This document shows positions 1 to 9,321 of a DNA stretch of 64,000 nt, piece after piece. The stretch lies in the NCBI RefSeq assembly GCF_029525555.1, contig NZ_JAPDHZ010000003.1, positions 1,240,001 to 1,304,000 on the forward strand. The letters run 5' to 3'. A model generated the notes under the pieces. The model had not been told where the DNA came from, searched no databases, and saw nothing but the letters and a program-made list of their open reading frames with translations. The stretch's first letter is position 1; the number at the start of each line of letters is the position of its first letter. The stretch is from Cohnella ginsengisoli. GTDB lineage: Bacteria; Bacillota; Bacilli; Paenibacillales; Paenibacillaceae. Position numbers and translations under genes: made by a program.

Positions 1-11
1 CCAATTCTTGC

Positions 12-3000
12 TCAAACCTCGCGGATCTCTTCCAAATATCTCATCAGCGCGACGATCGCTTCTGCCCGGGTGACCTTTGCATCGGGTACGAAGCGGTTTT
101 CGTCGCGACCTCTCATGATGCCCAGCTGTTTCAGATCGTGAACCGCCTCTCTTGCCCATGGCGGAATCGCTTCTTCGTCAGCGTATGACGCAGGCATGGC
201 GGGATCGACCGGCTTGTGTTGTTTCTTGCCGTTCAGCGCGTGAGCACGCCAGATCAGAACCGCCAGATCAGATCTTGTCAATCGTTCGTTCGGACGGAAG
301 GTTCCGTCTTCGTAGCCGACTATAAGTCCAAGCGCGGCGACTTGGTTGACCGCTTCGGAGGCCCAGTCGCCGATCGCGCCGGCGTCACGGAAAGCGGGCG
401 GGGCTGCGCCGGTATCGACGGGCAGCGAACGAATCAAGATCGCGGCGATCTCCTGTCTTGTCACGTTCGCGTCCGGCCGGAATGTGCCGTCCGGATAGCC
501 GGTGACGATGCCGAGCGTGACGGCTCGTTCTACAGCCGATTTCGCCCAATGGCCGGTCATATCCGAAAGGGAAGGGCTGCCGTTCGAGCCGGGGGCCGCT
601 TCGGGCGTCACCGCATTCGACGCGGCCGACATGGGACCGCTGCCCGCGGCGTTGATCGCCTGCACATTAAATGTGTAGGACACGCCTGCGCGCAGTCCCG
701 TCACCGTGATCGGGCTGCCGCTGCCGGTCGCCTCCACGCCATCCGGCGCCGACACGACCCGGTAGCCGGTGATCGCGCTGCCCCCATCGACGCTCGGGGC
801 GACGAAGCTTACCGTCGCCTCCTTCACGCCCGCCGTCGCCGTCACGCTCGTCGGCGCGCCCGGCGTCGTGACCGGCGATGGCGTCGGCGATGGTGTCGGC
901 GTGGCCGGGGATGGTGTCGGCGTAGCAGGCGATGGCGTCGGCGTGGCCTGCGGCGCTTCAGGCGTCGCCGCGTTCGACGGCGCCGACATCGGACCGCTGC
1001 CCGCGGCGTTGATCGCCTGCACATTAAATGTGTAGGACACGCCTGCGCGCAGTCCCGTCACCGTGATCGGGCTGTCGCTGCCGGTCGCCTCTATGCCATC
1101 CGGCGCAGACACGACCCGATAGACGGTGATCGGGCTGCCTCCGTCTTCGGTCGGCGCGACGAAGCTCACCGTCGCCTCCTTCACGCCCGCCGTCGCCGTC
1201 ACGCCCGTCGGCGCGCCCGGCGCCGTGACCGGCGACGGGGTCGGCTCGACCGGCGATGGGGTCGGCGTGGGTGGCGACGGTGTAGGCGTAGCAGGCGACG
1301 GGATCGGCGTGACCGGCGAGCTGTCCGTGACGTCAACGACAAACGTCTGCGGCGCGCCTGCGCTGAACGTAAACGTCAGGTTGACGGAGCCCGCAGCCAA
1401 GCCGGATAGAAAGCCGCGGTGGATCGTGACCGTATCGGCCGACAGCGTGTAATCTGTCCCGGCCTGAAGCTCGGTACCGCCGTTCGCGATGCCGGTCAAA
1501 GCATTGCCGTTCAAATTCAATGCGACGGCGATATCCGTTTGATTCGACGGATTTTTGTCGAAGGGAGCCTGCGTCGGACTGATCGCGCTGTCGCGCGCCG
1601 GACGCGGCGCGATCGTCAAGACCGCGTGCATCGCTCCCGCCGCGACCGACTTCACGTAGTATCCGTCCATCGCGGCGATTTTTTCCGGCACCAGACGATT
1701 CGCGGTATCGCCATGTCCCAGCTGGCCCTGATCGTCGAGCCCGAACGAATAGACCTGGCCGTCGTTCGTCGTAAACAACGAAAAATCCCTTCCCGCCGCA
1801 ACGGCGGCTGCGTCCTCCGCGCCGGCAACGACCGTCGGCACATTCAGACTTGCGGTATTGCCCTGGCCAAGCTGGCCGCGATTGCCGCTGCCGGCGGCGT
1901 ACACCTCTCCGTCGTCGGTCAGCAGCAGCGCATGCGTTGCGCCCGCGGCGACCGCTTTGACGGGCTTGTCCATCGCTTCGATCAACGTCGGCACGTTGGC
2001 GTCCGTCGTATGTCCGAGCCCCAGCTGTCCGCCTTGATTGCGCCCGAACGCATAGACGTCTCCGTTTGCCGCGATCAGCAGCGAATATTGTTGGCCGGCC
2101 GCGATCGCTTTGATCTCGGGAATGCCGGGAATCCGCACGAAGCTGGAGCTGGACGCCGTCTGTCCAAGCCCCAGTTGTCCGTATTGGTTCGAGCCGGCTG
2201 CGTAAACCTCTCCCGCCACGGACAGCAGCAGCGAATGATCCATCCCCGTTGCGGCCGCGGCGATCGGCGGCAAGTATCCAAGCCGCACAGGTATATTTTG
2301 CGTCGTGCCTGCACTGAATCCCAGTTGACCGTTCGAATTGATGCCAAACCCATAAACATCGCCGTCTGCCGACACGACGAGCGTATGATAATAGCCGGAT
2401 GCGACGCTTTTCACCGGAACGCTCTGCAGCGCAATGACCGGCTGCGGCACAATCCGATCTCCACCGCCGCCGATTCCCAGCTCGCCGTTGGCATTCCAGC
2501 CTCCCGCATACAGCTTGCCTTCCTCCGTCAGCCAGAAGGTAAAGCCGCTCCCGGCGGCTGCCGCCCTAATATCGGCTGGCGCATTCAGCGCGGCCGGGGC
2601 GGCCCGATCGGCTGAATCTCCCAGTCCCAGCTGTCCGTATGCATTGTCCCCGAACCCGAAGGCGCGTTTTTCCTTGCTCGCGGTGTAGATGACCGACAAG
2701 TTCAGCTGTTCCGACGGTCCCTGATCGAATTCAAACTGTAGCACCGCGTCGCCGACATTCAGCGCAGCTAAATAGCTTTTTTTAATGATCGCTTTCGTCC
2801 CGCCGTCCTCGAGCGTGTAATCCGTTCCGGGAACGAGGTCGGCCGGCCCGTTGCGGATGGCCGTCAGCGTATGGCCGTTCAGCTCCAGCGATACGGCGAT
2901 GTCCCGCCGGTCGGGTTCGTACTTCTCGAAGGTCGCCTCGGTTGGCGAGATCAGCGACGCAAGACTGCCCGATATAAAAGTAGAATACGTCCCGCTTTCG

Positions 3001-4154
3001 ATGAATTGAATGTTCCACAGTCCTTTAATGCGCTTCGGCGCAAGCTGCGATTCGTTGTCCCGGTCGCCAAGCTGGCCGAACGCGTCGTAGCCGAAGGCAT
3101 ACAACGCGCCGTCCTCGTCCACCGCAAACGAATGATACCCGCCCGCCGCGATCGTCGCAAGCTTGGGGAGGCCGGCCACCCTCGTAGGCACCGAGCGATC
3201 CAGCGTATCGCCCAGTCCGAGCTGTCCAAAGCCGTTTAGCCCGAAGGCGTAGGCCTCGCCGTCCACCGTTAGCAGCAGCGCATGCGAACCGCCTGCCTCA
3301 ATCTGCCGAATCCGTTTATTTTCCGCATCCAATGCTGTAATTCGCGTCGGCGTATAGCGAATCTCCTCTTCCCCCGACGCGCCGAGGCCAAGCTGTCCGT
3401 TCACGCCCAGGCCAAAAGAATAGAAATCGCCATCCTCCGTCAGAAGCAGCGAGAAGTCCGTGCCCGCGCTAATGGCCGCTATAGGAGGAAGCTGCTCAAG
3501 TTTGGTCGGTACTGCAGCGGAGGAGACGGCTTCTCCAAGACCAAGCTGGCCGAACGCATTGCTGCCGAATCCGTACACCTCTCCGCTCACCGTGAGCACC
3601 AGCGAGTGGCTGCCGCCTGCCGCTACGGCCTTGGCCGGAGGAAGGCCCGCGATCTTGACGGGGGCGTTTAAGGAATTCGCATTCCCATGCCCAAGACGCC
3701 CGTCGCCGCCGAGACCGAACGAATAAACGTCGCCGTTACCCGTCAGCACCAGCGAGTGGTTTCTGCCCACGGCTGCGTCGATCGCATCCGCGATCCCGGC
3801 GACCGCTTGCGGCGCCTGGCGCGTGGCGGTGTCGCCAAGTCCCAATTGGCCGTATGTGTTGTTGCCGGTCGAGAGCACATCGCCGCCATCCGTTACGAAC
3901 AGCGTAAAGTTGCCGCTAGCCGCTACGGCCCGCACCGGGGCGCCTGCATCGACGGCTGCCGGGACGGTTTGATCGGTCGTATGCCCGAGCCCCAATTGCC
4001 CCCGGTCGTTTTGGCCGAAGGCCAACAAGGAAATCGCTGCTGCGCTTGCATCCGGCTGAGCGGCTTTTACCGTTCCGGATAACGACTGCATAGGCTGAAG
4101 CAGCCCGACAACAAGCGTCACGGCAAGCAGTCTGGCCCACATGGCGAGCATCAT
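12..4154 (-). CDS. SLH-anchored RCC1-repeat surface protein with X2 and Fn3 domains
   Basis: Predicted secreted cell-wall protein of about 1380 aa. The first Met of the open frame lies 32 codons upstream, but AAGGAGG sits directly before the ATGATG at 4154/4151 and is followed by a signal peptide (MMLAMWARLLAVTLVVG). Domains in order: a block of RCC1-type propeller repeats (motif xFGxNxxGQLGLGxT), an X2-like Ig domain starting ISPTEATFEK, a second RCC1 block, a second X2 domain (ISPTQAPFDK), TPSP-rich linker, Fn3, linker, Fn3, and three SLH domains (DMTGHWAKSAVERAV, TGYPDGTFRPD) at the C terminus. SLH domains bind pyruvylated secondary wall polymer, so the propellers are displayed outside. 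RCC1 blades usually mediate protein binding; the ligand is unknown. The gene is intact despite its length. Confidence 0.9.
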   Translation of the reverse strand: MMLAMWARLLAVTLVVGLLQPMQSLSGTVKAAQPDASAAAISLLAFGQNDRGQLGLGHTTDQTVPAAVDAGAPVRAVAASGNFTLFVTDGGDVLSTGNNTYGQLGLGDTATRQAPQAVAGIADAIDAAVGRNHSLVLTGNGDVYSFGLGGDGRLGHGNANSLNAPVKIAGLPPAKAVAAGGSHSLVLTVSGEVYGFGSNAFGQLGLGEAVSSAAVPTKLEQLPPIAAISAGTDFSLLLTEDGDFYSFGLGVNGQLGLGASGEEEIRYTPTRITALDAENKRIRQIEAGGSHALLLTVDGEAYAFGLNGFGQLGLGDTLDRSVPTRVAGLPKLATIAAGGYHSFAVDEDGALYAFGYDAFGQLGDRDNESQLAPKRIKGLWNIQFIESGTYSTFISGSLASLISPTEATFEKYEPDRRDIAVSLELNGHTLTAIRNGPADLVPGTDYTLEDGGTKAIIKKSYLAALNVGDAVLQFEFDQGPSEQLNLSVIYTASKEKRAFGFGDNAYGQLGLGDSADRAAPAALNAPADIRAAAAGSGFTFWLTEEGKLYAGGWNANGELGIGGGGDRIVPQPVIALQSVPVKSVASGYYHTLVVSADGDVYGFGINSNGQLGFSAGTTQNIPVRLGYLPPIAAAATGMDHSLLLSVAGEVYAAGSNQYGQLGLGQTASSSSFVRIPGIPEIKAIAAGQQYSLLIAANGDVYAFGRNQGGQLGLGHTTDANVPTLIEAMDKPVKAVAAGATHALLLTDDGEVYAAGSGNRGQLGQGNTASLNVPTVVAGAEDAAAVAAGRDFSLFTTNDGQVYSFGLDDQGQLGHGDTANRLVPEKIAAMDGYYVKSVAAGAMHAVLTIAPRPARDSAISPTQAPFDKNPSNQTDIAVALNLNGNALTGIANGGTELQAGTDYTLSADTVTIHRGFLSGLAAGSVNLTFTFSAGAPQTFVVDVTDSSPVTPIPSPATPTPSPPTPTPSPVEPTPSPVTAPGAPTGVTATAGVKEATVSFVAPTEDGGSPITVYRVVSAPDGIEATGSDSPITVTGLRAGVSYTFNVQAINAAGSGPMSAPSNAATPEAPQATPTPSPATPTPSPATPTPSPTPSPVTTPGAPTSVTATAGVKEATVSFVAPSVDGGSAITGYRVVSAPDGVEATGSGSPITVTGLRAGVSYTFNVQAINAAGSGPMSAASNAVTPEAAPGSNGSPSLSDMTGHWAKSAVERAVTLGIVTGYPDGTFRPDANVTRQEIAAILIRSLPVDTGAAPPAFRDAGAIGDWASEAVNQVAALGLIVGYEDGTFRPNERLTRSDLAVLIWRAHALNGKKQHKPVDPAMPASYADEEAIPPWAREAVHDLKQLGIMRGRDENRFVPDAKVTRAEAIVALMRYLEEIREV
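600..1310. repeat. Tandem duplication of linker plus Fn3 module
   Basis: Two in-frame copies of the Fn3 module plus TPSP linker, offset by 357 bp (119 codons). The stretches 634-717 and 991-1074 are identical and the flanks nearly so, indicating a recent duplication inside the SLH-protein gene. The following TPSP-coding DNA is itself a short GGCGTCGG-type repeat. Confidence 0.85.
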
Positions 4155-4475
4155 CGTCCTCCTTTTTCCGCGACTCGAATATCGACAACCCGGATCTCCA
4201 GTTAAATGCAAGGCCATTCGCTTCTCGTATCCCCCCTCGCCATTTGTCAATTTATGATACTATTCAACAAAACTATTCAACAAAGTCGCTTCTTTTCCTT
4301 GCATACGCTCAAAAATAACAGCAAATTCAGCCCTCACACTCACGCCTAATGAAATACGTAAAACGCCTTTTAACAAAAGCGACCAGAACGTGTGCAAGCG
4401 CGTACCTTTGTAGCAGACCAAGTAATGCCGGAATATGATGTCTCAACATACGATTTTTAAATGAGGTACTGATAA
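4155..4475. other. Intergenic leader, no gene seen
   Basis: About 320 bp between the divergently oriented SLH-protein gene and the small membrane peptide gene. It is AT-richer than its surroundings and must hold both promoters; I could not assign -35/-10 boxes with confidence. No RNA gene or repeat recognised. Confidence 0.4.
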
Positions 4476-4601
4476 ATGAAAAAAGAGGATAACAAGCGAA
4501 TTATCACGATGATTGTGGTCGCGGTCATTCTATACTCATTTGCCATGGGAAATGGCGAAAACGGGAGTACTGGAGGAGGCCCAGACGTCATAATCGTTTG
4601 A
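4476..4601 (+). CDS. Small single-span membrane peptide (41 aa), unknown function
   Basis: ATG preceded by GAGG about nine bases upstream. The product starts with a charged MKKEDNKR segment, has one hydrophobic stretch (IITMIVVAVILYSFAMG) and ends in a Gly-rich tail finishing PDVIIV. It is just upstream of the hidden gene at 4620 and probably co-transcribed with it. I do not recognise the family. The opposite-strand frame here has no ribosome site and is taken as a shadow. Confidence 0.5.
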   Translation: MKKEDNKRIITMIVVAVILYSFAMGNGENGSTGGGPDVIIV

Positions 4602-4619
4602 TTTAGGTGGGGATCAAAC

Positions 4620-4881
4620 TTGAGCAATCGCCGAAATAACGGAAAGTGCATTAACGGAAAAAAGCCCCCCCCCTCCCAAACTGACTCCCCAACAAATCGC
4701 TGTCGTCATCGGGCTGTTGACCAACGCCTTAGAGGTTGACTCTGTGCTTCTGGATAAGGATCAGAGAATTGAAATTGTCCTGGTAGGTTCAATCAGGAAA
4801 AAGTCTAAAGCAGATCTCATCGCCGAAGAGCTCGGCGATATAAGCGTCGGCGACTTGATTGAGGCCTTTATACGCAAATAG
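4620..4881 (+). CDS. Small conserved-looking hypothetical protein, frameshifted at a C9 tract
   Basis: Starts at TTG 4620 after a clear AGGTGGGG ribosome site. The frame reads MSNRRNNGKCINGKK and then runs off frame at nine C residues (4665-4673). With eight C residues it continues PPPPKLTPQQIAVVIGLL and ends AFIRK at 4881, giving 86 aa. The C-terminal part has a regular alternation of hydrophobic and charged residues (VDSVLLDKDQRIEIVLVGS), typical of a folded protein. Function unknown. The C9 run fits the window-wide pattern of one extra base in homopolymers. Confidence 0.6.
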
Positions 4882-4917
4882 CCCCCATCTGGAAATCAAA
4901 TCGGATGAGGGCTATTT
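4876..4917 (+). terminator. Hairpin terminator after small-gene pair
   Basis: AAATAGCCCCCATC (4876-4889) pairs with GATGAGGGCTATTT (4904-4917) with one mismatch. It overlaps the stop codon of the 4620 gene. The T tract is weak, so efficiency is uncertain. Confidence 0.5.
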
Positions 4918-5036
4918 GACCGTACTTTGCGTCCTAAGCGGTACTCCCCTTTAAAATTGGAATACCGCTTCCTTCCTATCGGCAATAGCCCATCCTGCAG
5001 AACTGCTCGCCGTTGGTTCCAATAAATAAACGTAGT

Positions 5037-6144
5037 CTAAAATTTCATCTTTCCAATACTCCCTGACAAAACTCGAAAAGTGCCGTTCTTCTCTTTTTCC
5101 GCTTTCTCCGGCACCGACATTTCCGCTCCATAAAAGTTCTTTATGTCCCGACCATGCAGGTTTCCGTCGTCCATGTACTTGAGCAGAATATTCGGTTCCA
5201 CGTCGAAGCTTTGACGCCTACTGAACGGATCTATTACGATGGATTGAAGCGTTTCGACGCGTTCAAGATTTACGGAGCTTCCGGTCATGATGTCATAATA
5301 AGATCGTAAGCTTTGAATCATGTGTCCGCCATCAGAGTTATGAGGAACACGAGATTCGGTATACTTGATCTTCGATCCGAAATTTTCAGCGCGATACGTT
5401 TGAATGGCACTGATCTGATCCTTAGGAATATGGACCGTCTTCCGCTCGCTTGTATCGTAACCAATAAAGTAGTCAGAGGAAATATCCATTCGAATATACG
5501 TTTTGGCTGATTTCTCCCCCACGGAGACCTTAGCTAGCTCCAGTTGTCCTTTGCTTTTGTTATAGTTCATTGCTTCAATCTCTTGCATGTGAAAACCGTA
5601 CAAAAATAAAGAAAGCACAAATAAGAAAATAAATAGCAACAAAACGAGCAGATTCAGAGGGATCGACCTCGAGCGGTATTTGTTATGTATCAATCTCGTA
5701 ACAATAAGAAACGGCAAAAATAGGAGAAAATAAAACGTAATATAGACGAGCATATTGGGTATCGCCGGTATCCAGCCCCTGCTAACCCAATTCATTTGGA
5801 AGAACAACACTCCCCCCGCACAAAAGTATGCCAAAAATCAGGCACGCGTTAAACCATATCTTTTGCCGTTTCAGGAGATTTATTAATCTTGCAGGAATAG
5901 CGGCAGCTGCAGAATAAGCTAATCCCGCTCCAACCCCAACGACAAAGAACACGTAAATACCGTTTATCAAATACATGGAGTACGAGATGGGCTGGGCTCG
6001 CAAAAAGTTATTGATAATAAACAAATCGTTGTAGTAGGGTGCAAACAACCCTTGGACGAATATGAAGCCGATCGCATAAACCGTAAAAGGTATAAACCAA
6101 AGCTCCTTTAGCCGATTCAAAATCGTTTGCACTTGTCCATTCAT
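5037..6144 (-). CDS. Multi-pass membrane protein with extracytoplasmic domain, frameshifted
   Basis: About 368 aa after repair. Start chosen at MNGQVQTILNRLKELW (6144) behind AAGGGGGA; the open frame extends upstream into a terminator hairpin. Hydrophobic segments follow (FIPFTVYAIGFIFVQGLF, YLINGIYVFFVVGVGAGL, ACLIFGILLCGG), and the frame is lost in C6 at 5812-5817. Removing one base joins it to VLFFQMNW and then VYITFYFLLFLPFLIV and LLVLLLFIFLFVLSLFLYG. A soluble C-terminal domain of about 160 aa follows. I recognise no family. It appears to be a single-gene unit. Confidence 0.7.
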
Positions 6145-6286
6145 CTTACGATTTCCCCCTTTTTCGTTAACCTTATCTTTTTGTATCGGCGTTTGTTCAG
6201 CCGGCTTTAGGGAACCCTTCATTTTAACCTGCATACGCAGTTGCATTAACGTTTTCCAGTTTGATGAAATGCTTTTCATGTCAAGC

Positions 6287-6335
6287 AAAAACGCCTCCCG
6301 TCTATGTCGAATACACATAGCCGGAGGGCGTTTTT
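6287..6335 (-). terminator. Strong rho-independent terminator
   Basis: Long inverted repeat: AAAAACGCC at 6287 pairs with GGCGTTTTT ending at 6335, with the stem continuing through CTATGT/ACATAG around a short loop. On the minus strand it ends in GGCGTTTTT, just past the stop of the dehydrogenase gene (6363). The symmetric A/T ends make it potentially bidirectional. Confidence 0.85.
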
Positions 6336-6362
6336 CGTACAAGAGCGATCAACGGCGAACGC

Positions 6363-7352
6363 CTATTTGGTCATCCGTTTGAACTGCCTGTAGGGAATCT
6401 CGTATTGCAGCGGCTGCCCCGCGGCAAAGCGTTCGATCTCTTTCACCATGGCCCACGCGTAATTTTCCAGCTTCACCATCCCGGCCACATGCGGCATCAA
6501 ATAAACATTGTCCAGCTCGCGCAGGGGACTGTCCGGCGGCAGCGGCTCCGACTCGTATACGTCCAGCACGGCCGTTATTCGTCCCGTCCGGAGCGCTTCG
6601 GCCAACGCTTCTTCGTCGATCAGCGAGCCCCGCGCGGTATTGATCAATACGGCTCCGTCTTTGATCCATTTCAGATTGTCCCGATTGATCATCCGATAGG
6701 TCTCGTCGGTTTTCGAGGCGTGGATCGAGACGAGGTCGGAATGAGACAGCACTTCATGCAGCGAGCACGGTTCGACAGCGTCGTAGGCCAAGCTGTTCAT
6801 ATCCACGTAAGGATCATACAGCTTGATGCGGACCCGGAAAGGCTGCAGCATTCGAATCAAATGGCGCCCTACGGCGCCCAGACCGACAAGTCCGACCGTC
6901 TTGCCGATCAGGCTCTCGCATTCCCCATTGTTCCAATTCATCGCCCTTACATCGCGCTCCCTGCGCGGAATCTGCCGCAAGGCGGTCAGCATGTAGGCGA
7001 GCGTTCCTTCGGCCACGTATTCGGCCATGACATCGTTCGCGCTGCACACCTTTATTCCTCTTTCATACACGCTATCCGTAATAAATCCCGCCACGCTCGC
7101 ACCCGGGCTGACAATCAGCTTTAATCGATTCGCCCGCTCAAGAACGGCTTCCGTAAACGGGGGACAGGACAGCCAGCCGAGCGCAAAGCAGACGTCGACG
7201 TCTCGCAGGCGGTCGCCCAGCTCTTCCTGGGTCATCGCCCTTCCGTAGTCGTTCATCCGAACGTCGCCGATCCGGCGCAGCGTGTCCAGCACCGGCTTCG
7301 GCAAAAACCGCTCCTTCCATTCGCCTTCCTGCAACGTAATGAATAGGTTCAT
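6363..7352 (-). CDS. D-isomer-specific 2-hydroxyacid dehydrogenase
   Basis: NAD(P)-dependent oxidoreductase of 329 aa, cytoplasmic. Start chosen at MNLFITLQEGEW (7352), which overlaps the upstream stop by four bases (ATGA), implying translational coupling. Family hallmarks are the nucleotide loop GLVGLGAVGRHL, the catalytic Arg in NTARGSLIDEEAL, the Glu in VLDVYESEPLP and the His in LMPHVAG. It is the last gene of the 16749-6363 group, ahead of a strong terminator. Coupling to a TIM-barrel epimerase suggests a role in processing a sugar acid or inositol-like product of the polysaccharide locus; the substrate cannot be read from the sequence. Confidence 0.9.
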   Translation of the reverse strand: MNLFITLQEGEWKERFLPKPVLDTLRRIGDVRMNDYGRAMTQEELGDRLRDVDVCFALGWLSCPPFTEAVLERANRLKLIVSPGASVAGFITDSVYERGIKVCSANDVMAEYVAEGTLAYMLTALRQIPRRERDVRAMNWNNGECESLIGKTVGLVGLGAVGRHLIRMLQPFRVRIKLYDPYVDMNSLAYDAVEPCSLHEVLSHSDLVSIHASKTDETYRMINRDNLKWIKDGAVLINTARGSLIDEEALAEALRTGRITAVLDVYESEPLPPDSPLRELDNVYLMPHVAGMVKLENYAWAMVKEIERFAAGQPLQYEIPYRQFKRMTK

Positions 7353-8162
7353 GCCATCTTCCCTTCCAGCCGGCGGATGTACGAGATGAAGTGCGGCAGC
7401 GCCACGTCGTGGTCGGCCAGCTCGGGATGCCACAGCTTTTCCCATTTAAAAGTGATCCACCCGCCGTATTTCTTTCCGCCTAACGCATCGATTATTTTTT
7501 CCAAAGGGATCTCCCCGGTTCCCGGCAATACGCTTCTATAGCCCTCATTCGTCGATTGAAGATCCGCCGCGTACAAGCGTTTGACCGCAGGCTGGACCGC
7601 AGCCAGCGCCATGTCCGGATCCTCGCCGCCAAGCCGTAAATGATCGGGCGAAAATCCGATGCCGACTCTGGCGTCCCCGATCAGCCGGACCGCCGCGGCG
7701 ACCTCCAGCGCGCTTGCGTACAAGCTATGGTTCTGGATGATGACCTCAAGCCCGGACCGGTCCCGCTGGAGCAGCCCGGCGAGCAGCTCGGCGACGGATG
7801 ACAGATTGACGTTTGCATACGCCGGATCGGCATGGCCGTGCACCTGAAGGCGAACGGCGCGGGCGCCCGTCTCGTTCGCCAGCTCCATGCTTCGCTTTAA
7901 CGTATCCTCGACGATCCTTTTTGCATCCGATCGAAGGTGATCGTAGTGCGGGTACAGGAACAAGCTTGCCAGCGCGATCCCTTCGGCCTCCAGCGCATGC
8001 ACGATTTCCTTGATATGCGCGGCGGACGAATCGAGGGTCAGCTCCCCCCTTGATCTCCGATACCCGCAAGTCGATGCCGTCGTAGCCGTACCGGCGCGCC
8101 AGCCGGATCGCTTCGACGCCGCTCAAATCCGGCGTCGCCAAGGTTGAAAAGCTGCACTTCAT
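7349..8162 (-). CDS. Sugar phosphate isomerase/epimerase (xylose isomerase-like TIM barrel), frameshifted
   Basis: About 270 aa once C6 at 8044-8049 is shortened by one, which joins the N-terminal MKCSFSTLATPDLSGVEAI...DLRVSEIKG to ELTLDSSAAHIKEIVHALE. Features of the AP-endonuclease-2-like fold are GYDGIDLRV, the strand NHSLYASALE, GIGFSPDHLRLGGED and the late segment GTGEIPLEKIIDALGG. An AGGAGGAG lies upstream of ATG 8162, rather far away. It overlaps the dehydrogenase start by four bases. Members of this family isomerise or epimerise sugars or inositols with a divalent metal; the substrate is unknown. Confidence 0.85.
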
Positions 8163-8201
8163 AACTGTTTCGTTCTCCTCCTCGAGACGCGCTTCCGTCC
8201 G

Positions 8202-9225
8202 TTACTTCTCTTGCCAATGAAGCAGATTCATGATCGCCGCAACCGCTTCGGCCCGCTTCGCGACATCGGCCGGCGCGAAGCGGTTCCCCGTCTTGCCGCG
8301 AACGATTCCGGCTTCGACAGCCGCAGCGACGGACGCCCTCGCCCAATTCGGGATTTGGTCCCTGTCGGCGAACGCCGGCAGCGCCGACTCCTGCTCCTGC
8401 TCCGGCTTCAGCCCGGCCGCGCGGGCCAGCATCGCCGCCATCTCCGCCCTCGCGATCTGCCGATCGGCGCGGAAAGTGCCGTCGTCATAGCCTGTAAGGA
8501 TGCCCGCTTCCGCCATGGCCGAGATGGAAGCCGCGGCCCAAGCCGGAATACGGTTCGCATCCGCAAAGGCGGTGTGCGCAGCTTGCTCCCCTTGGCCTCC
8601 TTGCAGTCCTAAAGCCCGGCTGAGCATCGCGGCGAACTCGGCCCGCGTCACCGTGCGCTCCGGACGGAACGTGCCGTCTCCGTATCCGGTGACGATCCCC
8701 CCTCTTCACGGCTTCCAAAACGGATGGCTCCGCCCAGTGTCCCTTCATATCGGTCAGTCCCGGCCCATCCGTCAGCTTCGTCTTCAGCGCGGGCTTGAAC
8801 AGGGTGCTCTCTATGGAGGAATCGACCAGCTTGACCTCGTTCAGCTCCAGCTCGGCGGGGCCGGGAGCGAGGCGCTTGAACCGCAAAGTCGCGAGCTTCA
8901 TATCGCCCTTCATCCCCTGTTTCGGTCCGATCAGCGTGTAAGCGACGCGAATCCGCGCTCCGTCCACCAGGGGGTCAACCAGAAAGCCGTTAGGCGGCGC
9001 CTCGGCCTTCTCCAGCTTCAGCCGCCGCTCGTCGAACGTCAGCTTTAATTCATACGCATAGACGTCGCTTGTCCCGCGGGCGGCGATGACGACCGCCAGC
9101 GAACCGTCGCCGCCGCTCGTCATCTCGAACGCCGCGGATTCATTGGCCGCCGCGCCGAATGCGGCGGGCCCGCCTATCATGAACAGACAGCCTATCAGCA
9201 TTGCAATCGTGAATTTGATCCTCAT
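8202..9225 (-). CDS. Cohesin-domain SLH surface anchoring protein, frameshifted
   Basis: About 340 aa after removing one base from C6 at 8697-8702. Start at MRIKFTIAMLIGCLFMIGG (9225) behind GGAGGCG; an upstream in-frame ATG has no such site. Signal peptide, then a cohesin-like beta-sandwich (YELKLTFDERRLKLEKAEA ... GDMKLATLRFKRLAPG ... LELNEVKLVDS), then three SLH domains (DMKGHWAEPSVLEAVKRG, TGYDDGTFRADRQIARAEMA, PNWARASVAAAVEAGIVRG). Cohesin plus SLH is the layout of a cellulosome cell-surface anchor. Its upstream neighbour carries a dockerin-like tail, so the two may dock. The next gene starts 39 bp downstream, so co-transcription is likely. Confidence 0.85.
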
Positions 9226-9321
9226 CCGTGCGCCTCCACCCTTCGCGGCATGAAGACCGGACGCGGCTCGCCGAGCCGCATCCGGTATCCCGTTCATCTG
9301 CATGCCTGCCGCAGTCTTCCG

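Noticed and set aside
880..1330. Short direct repeats that could suggest a CRISPR array
   Set aside because: They encode the TPSP-rich linker of the SLH protein in frame and have no unique spacers of constant length.
4457..4651. 64-codon minus-strand frame over the small membrane peptide gene
   Set aside because: No ribosome site; the plus-strand frame has a proper start signal and fits the neighbouring gene and hairpin.
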